A DNA stretch of 36,382 nucleotides from Candidatus Altimarinota bacterium (GTDB lineage: Bacteria > Patescibacteriota > Gracilibacteria > RBG-16-42-10 > JAQVLK01): positions 1 through 36,382 of the forward strand of contig JAQVLK010000010.1 in the NCBI GenBank assembly GCA_028704165.1, in the 5' to 3' direction. Every line of letters starts with the position of its first letter. The stretch's first letter is position 1. A program made the position numbers and the translations under genes. The notes beneath the pieces are model-generated. The model saw only the letters and a list, made by a program, of their open reading frames with translations. It searched no databases and was not told the DNA's origin. Positions 33,201 to 36,382 of this stretch are shown here, in pieces.

Positions 33201-33509
33201 ACCTTGGTGTCCAAGCTTCCAATCTTTTTCTAAAATTATTGACTCTGGTTTATACCCGTTGCATAACAATCTGTTAATACATTCTAATACTACTAATGTT
33301 TCTGGTTTTGAAAAATCAGAACTTGTTGATCTTACAACTGTGATTTTTTTGCCCCAATTAATTTTTGAACTTTTTAAATCTTCACCTAGACTTATTGAAA
33401 TTTCATAATTTTTATGGTTTTTGTATTCTTTTGAATAAACAGAAATCTCACCATCTTTTGGTGAAAACCCGAGTGCGCTTAGCAAGTTTTTAAACTGGTT
33501 TAATGGCAT
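30300..33509 (-). CDS. Single-chain restriction-modification-specificity enzyme (type IIG / fused type I-like)
   Basis: A 1069-residue protein with three activities in one chain. Residues 1-200 are an HsdR-N-like nuclease: GFLDIQVLDNTGKSFLMVECK gives the catalytic Asp108, Glu123-x-Lys125. Residues about 380-700 are an N6-adenine methyltransferase: QFFTPIPIAQFIC, motif I VIDYSSGSGHF (Asp444), motif IV ANPPYS (Asn560). Residues about 875-1060 are one target recognition domain of the HsdS type (YPIVDSGGTAPQDREFFKKG, YPFIRAGNI). No helicase motifs are seen, so cleavage near the site without translocation, as in type IIG, is likely. The gene is far more AT-rich than its neighbours and has no separate partner, indicating recent transfer. 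The recognition site cannot be read from sequence. Confidence 0.9.
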   Translation of the reverse strand: MPLNQFKNLLSALGFSPKDGEISVYSKEYKNHKNYEISISLGEDLKSSKINWGKKITVVRSTSSDFSKPETLVVLECINRLLCNGYKPESIILEKDWKLGHQGKGFLDIQVLDNTGKSFLMVECKTWGTEYDKEKKNTESDGGQLFSYYVQEKNTKYLALYSSLLNGNQIQYQTDIVVINDGIKKAENRKEAFEAWHPQIFESKGIFNGDTPYEIEFEGILKQDLKELTAKDGGDIFNRFAEILRKNVVSDKTNAFNKIFNLFLCKIVDEYETGESEELKFQWKEDESNENVMIRLNDLYKRGMELYLNLKIESVSEQELQNELNKAGVNKEEIRQLFIRQKLYSGNEFAFKEVFDKKTFDENCIVVKEVVKLLEKYKIKYSTKQQFLGDFFENLLNTGIKQESGQFFTPIPIAQFICKSLPIKEIIENKNTNKEPFFLPYVIDYSSGSGHFLTEIMEEIDDLVQEIDTQWINCGEKHKDLFISQKGKYRWAEEYVYGIEKDYRLAKTTKISTFLNGDGDANIICGDGLGHFTKTKEYRGKLKEITNENENKQFDIIVANPPYSVDGFKTTLPHGKESFELFKYLTDNSSEIECLFIERTKQLLKDKAVAGIILPISILTNEGIQTKAREILLKYFNIKAIVELGSNTFMATSQNTSTLFLERKNNNDWVETKKTVSDFFKSFNDLTCHSIPKAFSTYVDEILSGTTFKNYCDFFQNKSKLIIEQSEVFQEYKELYDNLNHDDFIKTVQEIEQEKLLYFFITYKKSLILVRAPEDKIEEKDFLGYQFSKAKGREGIKVYRDRYNNNELTTKLFNEHHKKDGTKVNFYIQKSFQDKLSEIKIDNSLEKTTRIEYLHELIDLNSPNFQKKILTQKRVKISSKFPTEKLIKLYPIVDSGGTAPQDREFFKKGKYPFIRAGNISKKDEKNYVIPDHNSMLNDLAIEECNLKKFKTGTILFAKSGRSSMTNNIAMLREDAFVVNHLACIYSENQLDIAFLYYLLEYFETSNFIPIGSDYPSIKLSDIKKFPIPLVDEPLKKKIVEEMKKIDKENSRNKKEKKNEYMSQYFTKIE

Positions 33510-33715
33510 AGATTTTGATTATTTTCATATGAAGTATATAAATATATAAGAAAAAACACAACTGGTGAGTTTTTATATATAAATCGTTTTCGTAGCGGAG
33601 CGGAGAAAAAACCTTATTACCCCCCTCTAAAAATAAAGAAAAAGAAATTTTAAAATTTTTAAAACAATTGGGCGATAGCCCAAAAAAGAAAAGGAATATT
33701 TCAGCTAACTCCCTT
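33510..33715. other. AT-rich spacer upstream of the restriction gene
   Basis: Contains poly-A/T runs, a C6 run near 33620 and the hairpin listed separately. The open frame running through it on the minus strand has no plausible protein signature and overlaps two genes, so I do not call it. Confidence 0.45.
33655..33683 (-). terminator. Terminator of the small membrane protein gene
   Basis: TTGGGC (33668-33673) and GCCCAA (33678-33683) pair around GATA. Read on the minus strand, the stem is followed by TTGTTTTAAAAATTTT. It lies 33 bases after the stop at 33716 and separates that gene from the restriction gene. Confidence 0.55.
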
Positions 33716-33994
33716 TTATCCGAACTTTTTCCCCTTTCTCCCCACCCACCATCTTTTGATAAAAGGTAGTGACTGAGCTGAAAGAAAATAGCCGACTGCC
33801 GGCACAATCGCATTTAGAAATGGATTGGGAATCTCAACTGACCACATATAGGCAGTGATCACCAAATAGGTCAGTACGGTGATCGTCAGGATGCGGAAAA
33901 GACTGGTCTCCCAAGCCTTATCGGCCTCAACCTTCCTATTGCGCTCTTCGATTTTCTTTAAGCGTTTTTCAAGATTAACTAACTTTTTCTCCAT
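33716..33994 (-). CDS. Small membrane protein with N-terminal coiled coil and two helices
   Basis: A 92-residue protein. Residues 1-28 are a charged coiled-coil segment (EKKLVNLEKRLKKIEERNRK). Two membrane helices follow at about 34-52 (ILTITVLTYLVITAYM) and 58-76 (FLNAIVPAVGYFLSAQSLPF), joined by a short loop with a PNP turn. The basic tail (KRWWVGRKGKKFG) places both ends inside the cell by the positive-inside rule. I recall similar small proteins in many bacterial genomes without known function. Confidence 0.75.
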   Translation of the reverse strand: MEKKLVNLEKRLKKIEERNRKVEADKAWETSLFRILTITVLTYLVITAYMWSVEIPNPFLNAIVPAVGYFLSAQSLPFIKRWWVGRKGKKFG

Positions 33995-34010
33995 AACTTT
34001 GAGTATTTAA

Positions 34011-34182
34011 GTGCAAGTGTGAGTGCAAGTGAGAGTCAAAGGAGGATTTGCCTTGTACTTTGAATGGAATATCATGACTGGCACTTTTTTCTATCCTTGG
34101 TTGATTCTTGGAAATTAGTGCAAGTGTGAGTCAAAGGAGAATTTATCCTTGCACTTTGACTGGAGTCTCTTGACTGGCACTT
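34011..34182. repeat. Tandem copies of a GTGCAAGTG palindromic repeat
   Basis: Two related units, 34011-34086 and 34118-34182, share GTGCAAGTGTGAGT, GTCAAAGGAG and TGACTGGCACTT. In the second unit, GTGCAAG (34118-34124) can pair with CTTGCAC (34148-34154), and AGTCAAAG (34129-34136) with CTTTGACT (34154-34161), an interlocking pair of inverted repeats. GTGCAAGTG appears again at 35905-35913. Confidence 0.65.
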
Positions 34183-34220
34183 GTCTTAATCATGGTAATC
34201 CTTTAATCAAGTAATCAAGG

Positions 34221-35738
34221 TCAGTCCTTTAGCTGCAACACACTCAAGACATCCTCCAAGATATGCTTGGCAGCTGACTTGACGCTTACGACCACTCCTT
34301 GGCCGGCAGTGTTCTTCAAGATAGCTTTGACCGAACCATCTTCGTAAGTCCTTTGGACTCCGCTCAGCTCACCGACCACTAAGTTTTCTTCGGCAGTGTA
34401 GCTGTTTTGGGCTAAGGCTGCAGTATAATCCGTGAGATCAATCGAGAGCAAGACGTTCTCATTGCTAACCGAGCTATCGCTAAAATCGATATTCCCGCCG
34501 CGTAATCGGTAGTACCAATAGTATGGAACTTGCAATTGATAAGCACTATTCTCGTAGAATCTCCAAGAATCTTTCAATTCGCCTTTCTTTTCCCAACCGC
34601 TGTCACCTTTTTTGTAGACCGTGGCAGCTTTGGCTTTGGCTAAGTTGTCACCTTCCACTTTCTCCCAGTCAGTTTCTTCGCCGGCTTGGAAAAGAGCGAC
34701 TTTGCTTAGTGTGCCATCAGCAGAAGAAAGTAAAGCCATCTTGTAATCATCTCCTTGTTTGTAATAAACATAGGCCAAGTTTCCTGCCACAAGGTCGACT
34801 CTATAAATGTTGCTGATATTGCTTGCTCCAACAACTGTGCCAAGCTCGTTTTCAAGCTTAGTGATTAGGTTCAAAGCTTCTGTGCTAACACTGTCGTCGG
34901 CTGCGATGACCTTGACCTCCTTGGCAGGAACGCTTGCTTCAAGATCTTCGCCGAATGTAAGTTCATCGGTGGATTCGGAATTTTCATCTGCCGGTGTTGT
35001 TGTGGTTTCATCTTCCGCACCCGCTAGGGGTGCATCTACATCCGCAGGCACAAGGCCTGCTTCCAATTCGTCATCCTCCAGGATCTGCGCTGTATATTCC
35101 GTCTCCTTGATTTCATAAATTTCCCAAGTGCCGCTGGCAACTTCGCCGCGACGTAACATTTTGACTAAGTAAGCCTTAACATTACTTTCCTCACTAAGCT
35201 CTGCGGTGAGACCCTGAATCACCTTCACATTCATAGTCCCAGCTTCCTCGGAGTGAGAGACAACTTGGTACTTGTCTTCTACAGTGAAGTTATAAGGTGG
35301 ATCGTAAGCACGTGCCAATCTGCGCAGTTCTTCAAGCACATTAGCTTGCTGTTTCTCAGTAATTGAGATCACGTCTTCCACTTGCATAATCAATACACCC
35401 GAATCATTGAGTTGTGATAATTTACCCTTGACCTCGACTTGTTGGCCTTCGTAGGCGTTCAAATCAAGCTTGGTGCTTTCCAAAAGACAGACTAGATTGG
35501 CACTCTCCCCATTACTACTCAGTAAAACATGAGTACCTTTCTCATAAAGAGCCAAAGCGATTTTCTGAATATAACCGATCCTGCCATCCAGAGCTTGAGC
35601 AGCCAAGCCGGGCTCATTGCGGAGAGCTACATTTTCTTCCGCCAAAGGTTCGACGGCATCCGGAGCACGTTCAATCTTCGCTCCACAGCCTGAAAGGACT
35701 AGGGTGAGAGCGATCAATGAGAAGACGATTTTTCGCAT
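34221..35738 (-). CDS. Lipoprotein of unknown function
   Basis: A 505-residue exported lipoprotein. The signal peptide MRKIVFSLIALTLVLSGCGA has the lipobox LSGC with Cys18 as the lipid anchor. Residues about 45-125 may form an OB-like beta barrel (YEGQQVEVKGKLSQL). An acidic Thr/Glu-rich linker covers about 225-275 (EDETTTTPADENSES). Residues about 280-400 and the C-terminal SAYQLQVPYYWYYRLRGG region are beta-rich. I do not recognise a catalytic motif. It may be a cell-surface binding or stress protein; no operon partner is close. Confidence 0.8.
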   Translation of the reverse strand: MRKIVFSLIALTLVLSGCGAKIERAPDAVEPLAEENVALRNEPGLAAQALDGRIGYIQKIALALYEKGTHVLLSSNGESANLVCLLESTKLDLNAYEGQQVEVKGKLSQLNDSGVLIMQVEDVISITEKQQANVLEELRRLARAYDPPYNFTVEDKYQVVSHSEEAGTMNVKVIQGLTAELSEESNVKAYLVKMLRRGEVASGTWEIYEIKETEYTAQILEDDELEAGLVPADVDAPLAGAEDETTTTPADENSESTDELTFGEDLEASVPAKEVKVIAADDSVSTEALNLITKLENELGTVVGASNISNIYRVDLVAGNLAYVYYKQGDDYKMALLSSADGTLSKVALFQAGEETDWEKVEGDNLAKAKAATVYKKGDSGWEKKGELKDSWRFYENSAYQLQVPYYWYYRLRGGNIDFSDSSVSNENVLLSIDLTDYTAALAQNSYTAEENLVVGELSGVQRTYEDGSVKAILKNTAGQGVVVSVKSAAKHILEDVLSVLQLKD

Positions 35739-35971
35739 AAGCTAAATTTAAAAACTACGCTCATGTTAGCAAGATGAGGGGAGAGAAGCAAACTAACTAG
35801 AGAAAATACAGATGTTTTATTGTTATCTTGTTGCATTGTTGAAAAACCTAGCAATAAATCAAAAAAACAATATAACCATTAAACCATTCTAGTCATTAAC
35901 TTGAGTGCAAGTGAAAGTGCAAGTCACTAGTCAAAAACACCCTAGCCCCTCTACCCTAGCCCCTGCCTTTC
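35739..35971. other. Spacer between the lipoprotein and PilB/GspE genes
   Basis: Holds AT-rich sequence, one more GTGCAAGTG repeat (35905-35913, followed by GTGCAAGTCACTAG) and a short direct repeat CCCTAGCCCCT (35940-35950 and 35954-35964). No ORF or RNA gene is supported. Confidence 0.5.
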
Positions 35972-36382
35972 CTAATCCGAGTCCGCCGTCACTCTCAGCA
36001 CTTCCTCGATCGTAGTTTTGCCGGCTAGTATTTTCAAGACACCATCTTCGCGTAAGCTGAGCATTCCTTGCTGGCGAGCATATTCATAAATATCGACCGG
36101 GGGTTTTTCTTGCATGATCATACGCTGGATCTCCTTGTTGATATCCAAAACTTCATAGAGTCCGATTTGTCCATGGTAACCGGTATGACTACAATTGTCA
36201 CAACCTACCGCCTGGAAAAGTTCGCTTGGTAATTCATGTTTTTCACCTGTCACCTTGCTGATATCAGCGATCTCTTTCTCCAAGATAGCTTTATGTTCGG
36301 GAGAAACCGCAACCTTTTTGGCACAATCCGGACAGATGCGTCGGACCAATCTTTGTGCGATAACAAGATCCAAGGCCGGACC
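35972..36382 (-). CDS. PilB/GspE-type secretion ATPase, C-terminal part (cut by window edge)
   Basis: The last 137 or so residues of a type II secretion / type IV pilus assembly ATPase. The segment begins GPALDLVIAQRLVRRICPDC, has a four-cysteine zinc site (ICPDC and GCDNCSHTGYHGQIGLYEVL) and ends with GMLSLREDGVLKILAGKTTIEEVLRVT, all typical of the family C-terminus. The reading frame is open to the last base of the window, so the true start and the Walker motifs lie beyond it. A pilus is probable, as type IV pili are common in CPR bacteria and serve in DNA uptake or host attachment. Confidence 0.92.
   Translation of the reverse strand, partial: GPALDLVIAQRLVRRICPDCAKKVAVSPEHKAILEKEIADISKVTGEKHELPSELFQAVGCDNCSHTGYHGQIGLYEVLDINKEIQRMIMQEKPPVDIYEYARQQGMLSLREDGVLKILAGKTTIEEVLRVTADSD

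Noticed and set aside
33490-33813. Open frame of 107 codons on the minus strand
   Set aside because: It overlaps two better genes and crosses a terminator hairpin and poly-A/T runs.

Overview
The window looks like bacterial chromosome from a Candidate Phyla Radiation (Patescibacteria) type genome, possibly Peregrinibacteria-like; the phylum is my inference. Reasons: compact gene order with gaps of a few bases, very few Shine-Dalgarno sequences, TrmB-type regulators, a RodZ with an Ig-like domain, a DNA polymerase X lacking the PHP domain, and secreted PKD/CARDB/Kazal proteins of unknown role. TGA ends ruvC at its expected length, so the standard bacterial code applies, not the TGA=Gly code of Gracilibacteria.

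Layout. 1-5.2 kb: a gene of unknown function, priA, a four-cysteine PD-(D/E)XK nuclease, an NAD(P)H-hydrate dehydratase preceded by a previously unlisted 46-residue membrane protein, and tRNA-Pro(CGG). 5.2-9 kb: PHP-less polX, a TrmB regulator with a consensus promoter and overlapping palindrome, RNase HI with a zinc ribbon, a DUF4256-family protein and a small ORF. 9.1-14.9 kb: a tight operon of a PKD/seven-helix membrane protein, a three-domain fusion (ATP-grasp amino-acid ligase, retropepsin-like domain, DUF1704 metallopeptidase), murC and ruvC. 15.4-18.1 kb: a large secreted Kazal/CARDB protein, then a structured tRNA-Ser-like leader and tRNA-Ser(TGA).

18.1-24.9 kb is the most interesting region: two divergent operons starting from one 130-bp control region. 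Leftward are queD, an RsmA/Erm-type rRNA adenine methyltransferase and an MFS exporter. Rightward are a NodU/CmcH carbamoyltransferase, queC, a PIG-L deacetylase and a family 2 glycosyltransferase. Together they read as a compact pathway for a carbamoylated, amino-sugar-decorated 7-deazaguanine product with its own target protection and export. I know of no described pathway with this gene set; the product is inferred.

25.8-36.4 kb: tyrS, a truncated BRO-N gene, recA, a repeat-rich spacer, a RodZ-like protein, a very AT-rich single-chain restriction-modification-specificity protein, a small two-helix membrane protein, a lipoprotein, and the C-terminal end of a PilB/GspE ATPase cut by the window edge. 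Small palindromic or tandem repeats fill several spacers. No CRISPR array, insertion sequence or integrase gene was seen.
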